Below are positions 1 through 8,683 of a stretch of 49,218 nucleotides of DNA, one piece after another. Under the pieces are notes generated by a model. It was given only the letters and a program-made list of their open reading frames with translations. It was not told where the DNA came from and did not search any database. Origin of the DNA: Massilia mucilaginosa (lineage in GTDB: Bacteria > Pseudomonadota > Gammaproteobacteria > Burkholderiales > Burkholderiaceae_D); NCBI RefSeq assembly GCF_011682145.1, contig NZ_WHJH01000053.1, forward strand, positions 1 to 49,218. Reading direction: 5' to 3'. Both the position numbers and the translations under genes were made by a program. Every line of letters begins with the position of its first letter. The first letter of the stretch is position 1.

Positions 1-458
<458 letters not shown>

Positions 459-2924
459 ATGCGCCACCTCACCACCTTCAAGCTGTTCCGCCCGCTCGCC
501 ATCGCCCTGGCGCTGTCCGCCAGCCACGCCGCCATGGCATCCGAAGCCGACCATCAGGAATTCGAAGCCACCCTGCATGTGCCGTATGCGGCCGCCAGCG
601 CGGCGCGCACCTTCACGCTCGCCTTCGACTACCCGCATGCCGAGCGTGCGCAGGAAGTGAGCTGGAAACTGGAACTGGTCAGCCCGGGCGGCCAGGTGGT
701 CCAGCAATGGACGGGCGTGCAGCGCATGTTCCAGAAGCCGGTCGATGTCAAAGTGCGCTGGGCGGGCAAGTCCGGCCTGGCCGACGGGGTCTACCAGGTG
801 CGCATGCAGGCGGTTTCCAACGACGCAGCCGAGCGCGGCCGCGCCCCGGACCAGTCGCCGGAATCCGTGGAGCGGCTGCTGGCGGCCGGCGCCGACGAGA
901 TGGTGGAACAAAGCTGGGACCTGGCGATCGGCAAGACCGCCCAGGTCGCCATGCCGGCCTTCCGGGCTTTGCCCACCAACAAGGTGAACGGCAAGGCGGG
1001 CGAGCTGTCGTCCGTGCAAACGGCCGCGCCCGCGCCCGGTTCGCTGCCGTACACCGTGTATTTTGCCAACCTGCACAGCCAGACCAATCACAGCGACGGC
1101 GGCGGCGCCCTCGGCAGCTGCAGCGGCTCGCAAGCGCCGCAAAGCGCCCCCTTCGGTCCGGCCGATGCCTTCGCCTACGCCCGCAACAAGGGGCTCGATA
1201 TCCTCGCCACGTCCGAGCACAACCACATGTTCGACGGCTCCGACGGCACCAACAGTTCCGCCAGCCCGGCCACGGCCAAGGCCCTGTTCAAGTCCGGCTT
1301 GAGCGCCGCGGCCGATTTCAATGCCGCCAATCCCGACTTCCTGGGCGTGTACGGCATCGAATGGGGCGTGATCAACAACGGCGGCCACCTGAACATCTTC
1401 AACACCCCGGAACTGTTGCAGTGGGAGCTCAATAGCAGCGGCCAGCTGATCGGCGACACGCTCACGCCCAAAGGCGACTACAGCGGCCTCTACACCCTGA
1501 TGCGCCAGCGCGGCTGGGTGGGGCAATTCAACCATCCTTCATCGAGCGGACAATTTCTGGTCGGTGGCGTGCCGCTCGGCTACACGGCTGACGGCGACGA
1601 GGCCATGGTGCTGTGCGAAGTGCTCAACACCTCGGCGTTCTCGACCAATACCAGCGAAACCGAAACCGGGCGCAGCAGCTTTGAAAGCGCCTGCAACAAA
1701 GCGCTTGAGTCCGGATTTCACATCGCCTTTGCCACTAATCAAGATAATCACTGCGCCAACTGGGGCGCCTCCTACACCAACCGCACCGGCGTCTTGATTC
1801 CCAACGGCACGCCGCTGACGCAAGCGAGCTTCATCGAAGCGCTCAAGGCGCGGCGCGTGTTCGCCACCATGGACAAGACCTCGCAACTGGTGCTTACCGC
1901 CAACGGCAAGGTCATGGGCGCGCGCATGACCAACAGCGGCCCGCTCAACCTGATCGCCAACTTCGCCAGCACCAGCGGCAGAGTGGCGTCGACGGTATCG
2001 ATCGTCGAAGGCGTGCCGGGGCGCAAGGGCACGGTCAGCCAGCTCGCCAGCAGCGCCAACACCACCATCACCCCATCGGTGGGCGAGCACTTTTACTATG
2101 CCAAGCTGACCCAGGATGACGGCAAGATTTTGTGGTCCGCGCCGATCTGGGTGACGCAGACGGCGGGCGGCGGCGGGGGCGACACCACGGCGCCGACGGT
2201 CAGCGCGAGCCAGAGCGGCAGCACGGGCAACATCACGCTGGCGGCGACGGCGAGCGATGCCGGCGGCATCAGCCGGGTCGAGTTCTATGTCGACAACGTG
2301 CTCAAAGGTGTCGACAGCACCGCGCCGTACGCGCTCAGCCTCGACTCCGCGACCCTGAGCAACGGCAGCCACCAACTGACCGCCAAGGCGTACGACGTGG
2401 CGCTCAACAGCGCGGTATCGGCGCCGATCGGTTTCAGCGTCAGCAACGGCGGCACGGCGCAGCAGCAACTGCTGATCAATAGCGGATTCGAATCGGGCGT
2501 GAGTGGATGGGTGGCGTCCGGCGGCGTGATCAACGCGACGGGCCAGGCGGCGCGTGGCGGCAGCTGGAAGGCCGCGCTCAACGGCGAAGGCGCCGCCAAC
2601 ACCGACACCGTGTACCAGCAGGTGGCGATTCCATCGACGGCGACCAGTGCCACCCTGGCATTCTGGATCAAGGTGGTATCGAGCGAAACGACGACGACCA
2701 GCTCCTACGACAAGCTGAAAGTGCAAGTGCGCAGCGGCAGCAACGCCGTGCTGGCCACCTTGGCGACCTACTCCAACCTCAACAAAGGCAGCAGCTACGT
2801 GCAAAAGACGTTCGACCTGACGGCCTACAAAGGGCAGACGGTGCGGATCTACTTCGAAGGCGTGGAAGGCTCGACGATCCCGACGGCATTCCTGATCGAC
2901 GACGTCACCCTCACGACGCAATAA
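459..2924 (+). CDS. Secreted PHP-domain protein with Ig-like and C-terminal jelly-roll-like domains
   Basis: Predicted 821-residue exported protein. The start at 459 was chosen over an in-frame ATG at 321 because it places a typical Sec signal peptide (basic start, hydrophobic core, Ala-x-Ala cleavage near residue 27) at the N-terminus. From about residue 200 it has PHP-type metal-phosphoesterase motifs: NLHSQTNHSDG, TSEHNHMFDG near 250, a NHPSSSG segment near 357 and ATNQDNH near 425. These His/Asp/Glu clusters would bind metals. A glycine-rich linker leads to a bacterial Ig-like domain (about 575-665), then a C-terminal domain (about 670-821) opening with NSGFESGVSGW and ending in a DDVTL motif, typical of carbohydrate-binding or jelly-roll modules. 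The substrate is unknown. Proteins of this type are often annotated as DUF3604-like or PHP domain proteins. Confidence 0.75.
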   Translation: MRHLTTFKLFRPLAIALALSASHAAMASEADHQEFEATLHVPYAAASAARTFTLAFDYPHAERAQEVSWKLELVSPGGQVVQQWTGVQRMFQKPVDVKVRWAGKSGLADGVYQVRMQAVSNDAAERGRAPDQSPESVERLLAAGADEMVEQSWDLAIGKTAQVAMPAFRALPTNKVNGKAGELSSVQTAAPAPGSLPYTVYFANLHSQTNHSDGGGALGSCSGSQAPQSAPFGPADAFAYARNKGLDILATSEHNHMFDGSDGTNSSASPATAKALFKSGLSAAADFNAANPDFLGVYGIEWGVINNGGHLNIFNTPELLQWELNSSGQLIGDTLTPKGDYSGLYTLMRQRGWVGQFNHPSSSGQFLVGGVPLGYTADGDEAMVLCEVLNTSAFSTNTSETETGRSSFESACNKALESGFHIAFATNQDNHCANWGASYTNRTGVLIPNGTPLTQASFIEALKARRVFATMDKTSQLVLTANGKVMGARMTNSGPLNLIANFASTSGRVASTVSIVEGVPGRKGTVSQLASSANTTITPSVGEHFYYAKLTQDDGKILWSAPIWVTQTAGGGGGDTTAPTVSASQSGSTGNITLAATASDAGGISRVEFYVDNVLKGVDSTAPYALSLDSATLSNGSHQLTAKAYDVALNSAVSAPIGFSVSNGGTAQQQLLINSGFESGVSGWVASGGVINATGQAARGGSWKAALNGEGAANTDTVYQQVAIPSTATSATLAFWIKVVSSETTTTSSYDKLKVQVRSGSNAVLATLATYSNLNKGSSYVQKTFDLTAYKGQTVRIYFEGVEGSTIPTAFLIDDVTLTTQ

Positions 2925-2931
2925 GCAACAC

Positions 2932-3022
2932 CCACACCGGGGTCAGAGCTCTAACACCCACACCGGGGTCAGAGCTCTGACTCGAAACTTTTTTGTTGCC
3001 GCCACACCGGGGTCAGAGCTCT
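2932..3022. repeat. Three direct copies of a CCACACCGGGGTCAGAGCTCT repeat
   Basis: Three near-identical ~21-base copies begin at about 2932, 2958 and 3002, starting eight bases after the stop of the PHP-domain gene. Each contains the core CACCGGGGTCAGAGCTCT. The first two are only 5 bases apart. The same core in a different flavour (GGGGTCAGACCCC) occurs at 45195-45256. The copies are too few and too irregularly spaced for a CRISPR array, and look like REP-type extragenic elements. Confidence 0.8.
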
Positions 3023-3196
3023 AAATTGCAATTTTTTTGATAAAAACGGGGATGCGTAGCATTATCACGACAGAACCTTGTCCACTTCGCAGTTATCGAA
3101 CCAATCTTGCCACACGCTGCGCCACCGGCAACTTGTAAAATCGGTATGGGTCGCCAGTTTTGCAATGTTTCGAATTAGAGCTCTGACCCCGGTTGT
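3002..3196. mobile_element. Possible small non-autonomous element bounded by inverted repeats
   Basis: The third direct repeat (3002-3022) faces an inverted copy at about 3177-3196 that shares TAGAGCTCTGACCCCGGT. The two ends enclose ~155 bases of mixed sequence. On the minus strand the interior has an open stretch of about 30 codons ending in two stop codons (frame ending DNCEVDKVLS), which could be a remnant of a gene; it was not identified. The arrangement is compatible with a MITE or REPIN-like element. No target-site duplication was established. Confidence 0.4.
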
Positions 3197-3225
3197 AGGA
3201 GTCGGAGTCGGAAATTGGTAGGAAT

Positions 3226-3804
3226 TCAGAAGCCGAAGCGGGCGCCGGCGCCGAGCAGGGTGAGAATGCCGAGCACGGCGAAAATGGCGGCGGCGATGCC
3301 GTGCACCAGTTTCAACGGTACTTTGTTGGCAATCCGCTCGCCGAAATACACCGCCGGCACGTTCGCCAGCATCATCCCGAACGTGGTGCCGGCCACCACC
3401 GCCAGCATCGATTCGTAACGCGCCGCGAGCGCCACCGTGGCGATCTGGGTCTTGTCGCCCATCTCGGCCAGGAAAAATGCGATCAGGGTCGTCAGGAAGA
3501 CACCGTATCGCCCCAAGCCCGGCTGTTCGTCGTCATCGAGCTTGTCGGGCACCAGGGTCCACGCGGCCATCGCCAGGAACGACACGCCCAGCACCCAGCG
3601 CATCACGTTCGGTCCGAGCAGGGTACTGACCCACGCCCCCACCGCCGCCGCAAACGCATGGTTGGCCAGGGTCGCCACCAGGATCCCCAGCACGATCGGC
3701 ACCGGGCGCCGGAATTTGGCCGCCAGCAGAAAGGCCAGCAGCTGCGTCTTGTCGCCAATTTCGGCGAGGGCGACGATGCCCGTTGATACAAGAAAGGCGT
3801 CCAT
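3226..3804 (-). CDS. TMEM165/GDT1 family (UPF0016) putative manganese/calcium exporter
   Basis: A 192-residue integral membrane protein. It has the two E-x-G-D-K-T motifs that define this family, EIGDKTQLLA near the N-terminus and EMGDKTQIAT in the second half, each in a three-helix repeat. The start at 3804 was chosen because the first EGDKT repeat then begins about 14 residues in, as in relatives, and the longer upstream frame reads into the divergent promoter region. Family members transport Mn2+ or Ca2+ across the inner membrane, and bacterial ones are implicated in Mn2+ efflux. It is divergent from the M1 aminopeptidase gene. No manganese riboswitch was recognised upstream. Confidence 0.88.
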   Translation of the reverse strand: MDAFLVSTGIVALAEIGDKTQLLAFLLAAKFRRPVPIVLGILVATLANHAFAAAVGAWVSTLLGPNVMRWVLGVSFLAMAAWTLVPDKLDDDEQPGLGRYGVFLTTLIAFFLAEMGDKTQIATVALAARYESMLAVVAGTTFGMMLANVPAVYFGERIANKVPLKLVHGIAAAIFAVLGILTLLGAGARFGF

Positions 3805-3961
3805 ACAATGTGATCCGAGGGGCAAGCGCGGATCATAACAGAGCCGCCAGCGTCGCTGCACGCCACACGGCGCCGTCAATACGCGCCTGCGCGCTTTCGT
3901 CCGGCCTGCGGAAGTGATATTCTGCCTGCGCCAATCCACATGCCACCGACCCGGAAAGACC

Positions 3962-5827
3962 ATGAAGACTTCGACCCTCCTGCGCGCCACCGCCTGCGCC
4001 GTATTCTGCCAATTGAGCGCCCATGCGTATGCCCTCGATCCCCTGAGCTACGCGCGTTACGACCAGGTGAAAACCAGCGCCCTGCACATGGACCTGAAGG
4101 CCGATTTCGCAAAAAAGACGCTGTCCGGCCACGCCGAACTGACCTTGAACTGGATCGATAAATCCGCGCGTATTCTGGACCTCGACACGCGCGCGCTGAC
4201 CGTCTCCAAAGTACAGGCGCTTGATGCCAGCGGCAAGTGGGTCGGCGTGCGTCATACGATCGATAAACTCGATGCCGAAAAAGGCCAGGCCATGCACATC
4301 GACCTGGCCGCGCTGCCCGCGCAGCCGGAGAAGGTGCGCATCTACTACCGCACGTCGCCGAGCGCCACCGCGCTGCAGTGGCTCGCGCCGGTGCAGACCA
4401 TGTCGGGCAAGCAGCCGTTCATGTTCAGCCAGTCGCAGACGATCGACGCGCGTTCGTGGGTGCCGCTGCAGGATACCCCTGCCGTGCGCTTCACCTATAG
4501 CGCCCACATCGAGGCGCCCAAGGACCTGCGCGTGGTCATGAGCGCCGATAACGATCTCAATGCCACCGGCAAGGGCGGCTGGGACTTCAAGATGCCGCAG
4601 CCGATTCCATCCTACCTGCTGGCCATCGGCATCGGCGAGATCGACGTGCGCGCCCTCGGTTCGCGCACCGGCGTCTACGCCGAACCAAAACGCATCGGCG
4701 CCGCCGCGTATGAATTCATCGATACCGAAAAGATGGTCGCCGCCGCCGAATCGCTGTACGGCCCTTATCGCTGGGGGCGCTACGACATGCTGGTGCTGCC
4801 GCCGTCGTTCCCGATCGGCGGCATGGAAAACCCGCGCCTGACCTTCCTCACGCCGACCATGATCGCGGGCGACCGCAGCCTGGTCGACCTGATCGCGCAC
4901 GAACTGGCGCACAGCTGGTCGGGCAACCTGGTCACCAACGCGTCGTGGAAGCACTGGTGGCTCAACGAAGGCTTCACCACCTACGTCACCACCCGCATCC
5001 TCGAATCCTTGTACGGTTCCGAAGTGGCCGACATGAACCTGCAGCTCGAGCAGGAAGAAGCCATCGCTTCGCTGGCCACCATCCCGGCCGCCAAGCAGGC
5101 CTTGCTGACCAAGGACCCGGACACCTCGTCGGCCAACTACACCGATGAAGGCCTGGCCTACCCGAAGGGCGCGTGGTTCCTGCGCACCCTGGAGCAGCGC
5201 GCCGGCCGCGCGGTGTTCGATCCCTTCCTGCGCGGCTGGTTCGACCAGCATGCATTCCAGAGCGTGACCACCGAGCAGTTCGTGGCTTACCTGCGCAAGA
5301 ACCTGCTGGCGAAAAATCCCAAGCTGCTGACCGACGCCGAACTGGAAGAGTGGCTGCACGGCGCCGGCATTCCGGCCAGCGCCAAACGCGTCGCCTCGAC
5401 CCGCCTGGCCGCCCTCGATGCGACCCGCGCCGGCTGGCTGTCGGGCGCCACGCCGACCGCCAGGCTCGATACCAAGAAATGGACGTCCACCGAGTGGATG
5501 AAGTTCCTGAACGATATCGACAACAAGGCGACCGCCGCGCAGCTCAAGGAACTCGACCAGGCTTTCCGCCTCGCCAAGAGCACCAATAATGAAATAGCCT
5601 TCCGCTTCTTCCGCGCGTCGATCAACGCCGGTTATGCCGACGTGCGCATGCCGCTGGAAGCTTTCCTCATGAGCGTGGGCCGCCAGAAGTTCGTGGTGCC
5701 GCTGTATGCCGCACTGCGCGCCAAGCCGGCCGACAAGGTCTTTGCGGAGTCGGTCTACAAAAAGGCGCGCGCGCGCTACCATCCGGCCACGCAGACCAGC
5801 GTCGACAAAAAAATGGCAGGCAAATAA
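3962..5827 (+). CDS. Secreted M1 family zinc aminopeptidase (leukotriene A4 hydrolase-like)
   Basis: Predicted 621-residue periplasmic metallo-aminopeptidase. The ATG at 3962 gives a signal peptide of ~24 residues ending in AHAYA. The exopeptidase motif GGMENPRLTF is at about residue 286. The zinc site HELAHSW is at about 312, with the second ligand glutamate 18 residues after the HExxH motif in WLNEGF. The C-terminal third is helical and matches the leukotriene-A4-hydrolase-type C-terminal domain. The family removes N-terminal residues from peptides, so it likely trims peptides in the periplasm. It precedes a serine hydrolase gene by only 13 bases, suggesting co-transcription. Confidence 0.9.
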   Translation: MKTSTLLRATACAVFCQLSAHAYALDPLSYARYDQVKTSALHMDLKADFAKKTLSGHAELTLNWIDKSARILDLDTRALTVSKVQALDASGKWVGVRHTIDKLDAEKGQAMHIDLAALPAQPEKVRIYYRTSPSATALQWLAPVQTMSGKQPFMFSQSQTIDARSWVPLQDTPAVRFTYSAHIEAPKDLRVVMSADNDLNATGKGGWDFKMPQPIPSYLLAIGIGEIDVRALGSRTGVYAEPKRIGAAAYEFIDTEKMVAAAESLYGPYRWGRYDMLVLPPSFPIGGMENPRLTFLTPTMIAGDRSLVDLIAHELAHSWSGNLVTNASWKHWWLNEGFTTYVTTRILESLYGSEVADMNLQLEQEEAIASLATIPAAKQALLTKDPDTSSANYTDEGLAYPKGAWFLRTLEQRAGRAVFDPFLRGWFDQHAFQSVTTEQFVAYLRKNLLAKNPKLLTDAELEEWLHGAGIPASAKRVASTRLAALDATRAGWLSGATPTARLDTKKWTSTEWMKFLNDIDNKATAAQLKELDQAFRLAKSTNNEIAFRFFRASINAGYADVRMPLEAFLMSVGRQKFVVPLYAALRAKPADKVFAESVYKKARARYHPATQTSVDKKMAGK

Positions 5828-5840
5828 GAGGATCGGCACC

Positions 5841-7499
5841 GTGCTCCATTTGAACCGTATCGCGGCGGCGACCCTGCTTGCCTTGAGTAGTTTTGCGGCC
5901 GTCGCGCAGGCGCCAGCCACGCCAGGCGCCCCGGTCGCGGCCGGCGCGCCGGCGCGCGCCTATGACCTCGACGCCGATGTCGCGCGCGTCATGCAGACCT
6001 TCGATGTTCCCGGCATGGCGATCGCCATCGTCAAGGATGGCAAGGTGGTGGCTACGCGCGGCTTCGGCGTGCGCAAGCTGGGCGAACCGGCGCCGGTCGA
6101 CGGCAAGACCATCTTCGAGGTGGCGTCCAATTCCAAGGCCTTCACCGCCGCCGCGCTGGCCATGCTGGTCGACGATGGCAAGCTGGAATGGGACGACAAG
6201 GTCATCAAGCACCTGCCCGACTTCCAGATGTACGATGCCTACGTCACCCGCGAGATGACGGTGCGCGACCTGCTGGTGCACCGCAGCGGCCTGGGGCTGG
6301 GCGCCGGCGACCTGCTGTGGTGGCCGACCACCAGTTTCACGACCGACGAAATTATCCAGCAGCTGCGCTACGTGCGGCCCGCCACGAGTTTTCGCAACAG
6401 CTACGCCTACGATAACCTGCTGTATATCGTGGCCGGCAAGATCATCGCGCAAAAGGCCGGCAAGCCGTGGGGCGATGCGGTGCGCGAGCGCATCCTCACG
6501 CCGCTGGGGATGAACACGACTACCACCAGCCTGGCCGAGAATGCGGGCAACCCCAACGTGTCGGCTCCGCACAGCAAAATCAACGGCAAGATCGCCGCGG
6601 TGCGCGCGCTGCCGGTGCCGAACGCGGTCGGCGCTGTGGGCATCAACACCAGCGCCGAGGATATCGCGCGCTGGATGACGGTGCTGCTCGATGGCGGCGC
6701 CATCGCCGCCGCGCCCAAGGATGCGCAGGGCAATCCGGCGCGCCTGTTCAGCGAGGCGCAGAGCCGCGAAATGTGGACCGCGCAAACGCCGATGAAAATC
6801 AGCGAACCGAAACCGACGCTGGCGGCGACCAGGCCGAATTTCTTCGCCTATGGCCTGGGCTTCCAGCTGCGCGACTACAAGGGCCGCAAGCTGGCCTTGC
6901 ACGGCGGCGCGCTGCAGGGTTTCTATTCGCGCGTGGTGATGGTGCCGGAGGCGAAGCTGGGCATCGCGATCCTGACCAATGCCGAAAGCGGCGGGGCCAT
7001 GACGTCGCTGCAGTATCGCCTGCTCGATCATTATCTCGATGATTCCCTCAATCCTGCGCCGAGCGACTGGATCACCTTGATCGGCGATGTGGAAACTGAC
7101 ATGCGTAACAAGGATTTGGCCAGGCAGAAAACCGCCAGCGCCACCCGCGCCGCCGCCTCGCGCCCGTCGCTGCCGCTGGCAGCCTACGACGGCGAGTACC
7201 ACGACGCCTGGTACGGCGCGGTGACCATCAAGCCGGCCGGGGGCAAGCGGGTCATGAGCTTTACCCGCACGCCCGACCTGACCGGGGAACTGGAGCACTT
7301 CCAGCACGATACCTTCATCGTGCGCTGGAAGGAGCGCAACTTCAACGCCGACGCCTACGTGACGTTTTCGCTGAACCCGGACGGCAGCATCGAGCGCGTG
7401 AAGATGGCGCCGGTGTCGTCCGAGACGGACTTCAGCTACGACTTCGCGGACCTGCTGTTCACGCCCGCGAAGAAGAAGGACACCAAGGACGCCAAATAG
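5841..7499 (+). CDS. Serine hydrolase, beta-lactamase class C/DD-peptidase fold, with C-terminal DUF3471-like domain
   Basis: Predicted 552-residue exported protein. No ATG lies near the expected start. GTG at 5841 is preceded by AGAGGA (5827-5832, 8-base spacing) and gives a signal peptide ending in AVAQA. The catalytic motifs of the beta-lactamase/penicillin-binding-protein superfamily are visible: SxxK (Ser96-Asn-Ser-Lys99), YxN (Tyr190-Asp-Asn192) and HxG (HGG at about 354). The last ~110 residues form a lipocalin-like domain of the type found in esterase or D-aminopeptidase relatives. Substrate is not predictable: esterase, D-amino-acid peptidase or cell-wall peptidase are all possible. 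Probably in one operon with the M1 aminopeptidase. The gene ends 3 bases from the convergent hmuS gene. Confidence 0.88.
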   Translation: MLHLNRIAAATLLALSSFAAVAQAPATPGAPVAAGAPARAYDLDADVARVMQTFDVPGMAIAIVKDGKVVATRGFGVRKLGEPAPVDGKTIFEVASNSKAFTAAALAMLVDDGKLEWDDKVIKHLPDFQMYDAYVTREMTVRDLLVHRSGLGLGAGDLLWWPTTSFTTDEIIQQLRYVRPATSFRNSYAYDNLLYIVAGKIIAQKAGKPWGDAVRERILTPLGMNTTTTSLAENAGNPNVSAPHSKINGKIAAVRALPVPNAVGAVGINTSAEDIARWMTVLLDGGAIAAAPKDAQGNPARLFSEAQSREMWTAQTPMKISEPKPTLAATRPNFFAYGLGFQLRDYKGRKLALHGGALQGFYSRVVMVPEAKLGIAILTNAESGGAMTSLQYRLLDHYLDDSLNPAPSDWITLIGDVETDMRNKDLARQKTASATRAAASRPSLPLAAYDGEYHDAWYGAVTIKPAGGKRVMSFTRTPDLTGELEHFQHDTFIVRWKERNFNADAYVTFSLNPDGSIERVKMAPVSSETDFSYDFADLLFTPAKKKDTKDAK

Positions 7500-7502
7500 G
7501 GC

Positions 7503-8654
7503 TTAGCCCTTCGGCAGCGCGGCGGTCAGGTCGACCCAGCTTTTCGGCTGCGGTTGGCCGCGTTCGCGCACGCCGAAAAAGCTCACCACCTGCTCGCCCT
7601 CGTTGTCGTAGAACTCGACCGAGGTCACGCCCGCGCGCCGCACCACCCAGCCGCTCTTGAAGGCGCTGTCGCGCAGGTGCAGGTTAAAGGCCGGATCGAG
7701 CACGTTGTACCAGCCCGCGCTCGGCGCCGTTTTTGTGATCTTGCCGCTGAAGATCTGGATCACCGCGCCGTTGCCCAGGAAGGACATGAGCGGCAACTGC
7801 TGTTTGGCCGCTTCGTCGAGCAGGGTGCGTACCGCTTCGGGTTTCAGGCGCTGTACCATGCCGGCCGGCGCCAGGCGCATCGCCTGTTCGCGCGTGATCT
7901 TGAATTCGGTCAGCAGGCGGTTGAACTGGTGCACGTCGCTCATCTCGTTCCAGGCCTGCTGGAATTCCTTGACATCGACTTTGCTGTCGGCCAGTTCGGC
8001 GGCTTTCGGCGCGCGGGCGGCCACCTTGAGCGCCGCGTTCTGTTCGGGATGGCGGAAGTCGGCCACCAGCTTGTCGAACACCGCCACGCCAGCGGCGTCT
8101 TTCGGATAGATCTTGTGGATCGCGGCGCCGTTCTCGTCGAAGAATTGCAGGCTGCGTTTGACCACGCCGTCGGAGCCCGGCTGCGCCACCGCGAATGCGT
8201 GCTTCCATTTCGAGAAGGTGAAGCGCAGGTCGATCTCGCCACCGAGGTAGCCGCCGGCGATGTTGCGCTGGCGCGCTTCGCGCTCTTCATCCTTCACCAC
8301 CTCTTTGTCGTCCTCCGGCTGCGCTTTGACCTTGGTCGCCACGCCGGTGCGTTCGATCACGCCATTCTCGTTGCGCGTCAGCGCCAGCACGGTGCCCAGG
8401 TCGAGCGCGCGGCGCATGATTTCGCGCGGGTCGTTGCCGTCGCTGCGCAGGCGCGTGACGGTGCTGCCGATGCCGGTCGCCAGCAGGTCGGCTTCCGATA
8501 CGCCGAGCGTGCGCGCGGCGTCGCGGATCATCACCTTGGGCTGTTCGGCGCGGAGCTGGCTCCAGCGCTCGCTCAGGGTGGCGGCGCCGGCGTGGCCGGC
8601 CAGGACAAGCAGGGCGCCGGCAATGGCCAGCGGAAGGGTGCGTAAGCGTTTCAT
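7503..8654 (-). CDS. hmuS: Hemin-degrading factor / heme-binding protein (HmuS/HemS family)
   Basis: A 383-residue protein with the duplicated heme-utilisation domain of the HemS/ChuS/HmuS family. Recognisable segments include LGTVLALTRNENGVIE, GGEIDLRFTFSKWKHAF, LRDSAFKSGWVVRR and VEFYDNEGEQVVSFF. Family members bind heme after import, and some break it down or hand it to other proteins. The N-terminus (MKRLRTLPLAIAGALL...) looks like a cleavable signal peptide ending in AGAA. That is unusual, because HmuS is normally cytoplasmic; the true start could be internal, but no better start is obvious. It follows the TonB receptor gene by 29 bases, in one Fur-controlled operon. Genes for the periplasmic and ABC heme transporter (HmuTUV) are not in the window. 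Confidence 0.85.
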   Translation of the reverse strand: MKRLRTLPLAIAGALLVLAGHAGAATLSERWSQLRAEQPKVMIRDAARTLGVSEADLLATGIGSTVTRLRSDGNDPREIMRRALDLGTVLALTRNENGVIERTGVATKVKAQPEDDKEVVKDEEREARQRNIAGGYLGGEIDLRFTFSKWKHAFAVAQPGSDGVVKRSLQFFDENGAAIHKIYPKDAAGVAVFDKLVADFRHPEQNAALKVAARAPKAAELADSKVDVKEFQQAWNEMSDVHQFNRLLTEFKITREQAMRLAPAGMVQRLKPEAVRTLLDEAAKQQLPLMSFLGNGAVIQIFSGKITKTAPSAGWYNVLDPAFNLHLRDSAFKSGWVVRRAGVTSVEFYDNEGEQVVSFFGVRERGQPQPKSWVDLTAALPKG

Positions 8655-8683
8655 GGAAGTCTCCGGGTGGTGAAAAAGAGTGG

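Noticed and set aside
2932-3022. CRISPR array made of the three direct repeats
   Set aside because: Only three copies with spacers of 5 and 23 bases, an inverted fourth copy, and no cas genes.
3805-3961. A manganese-sensing yybP-ykoY riboswitch upstream of the TMEM165-type transporter
   Set aside because: Such transporters are often preceded by this riboswitch, but the 157-base gap lacks the conserved paired loops, and the start is only about 40 bases from the likely promoter.
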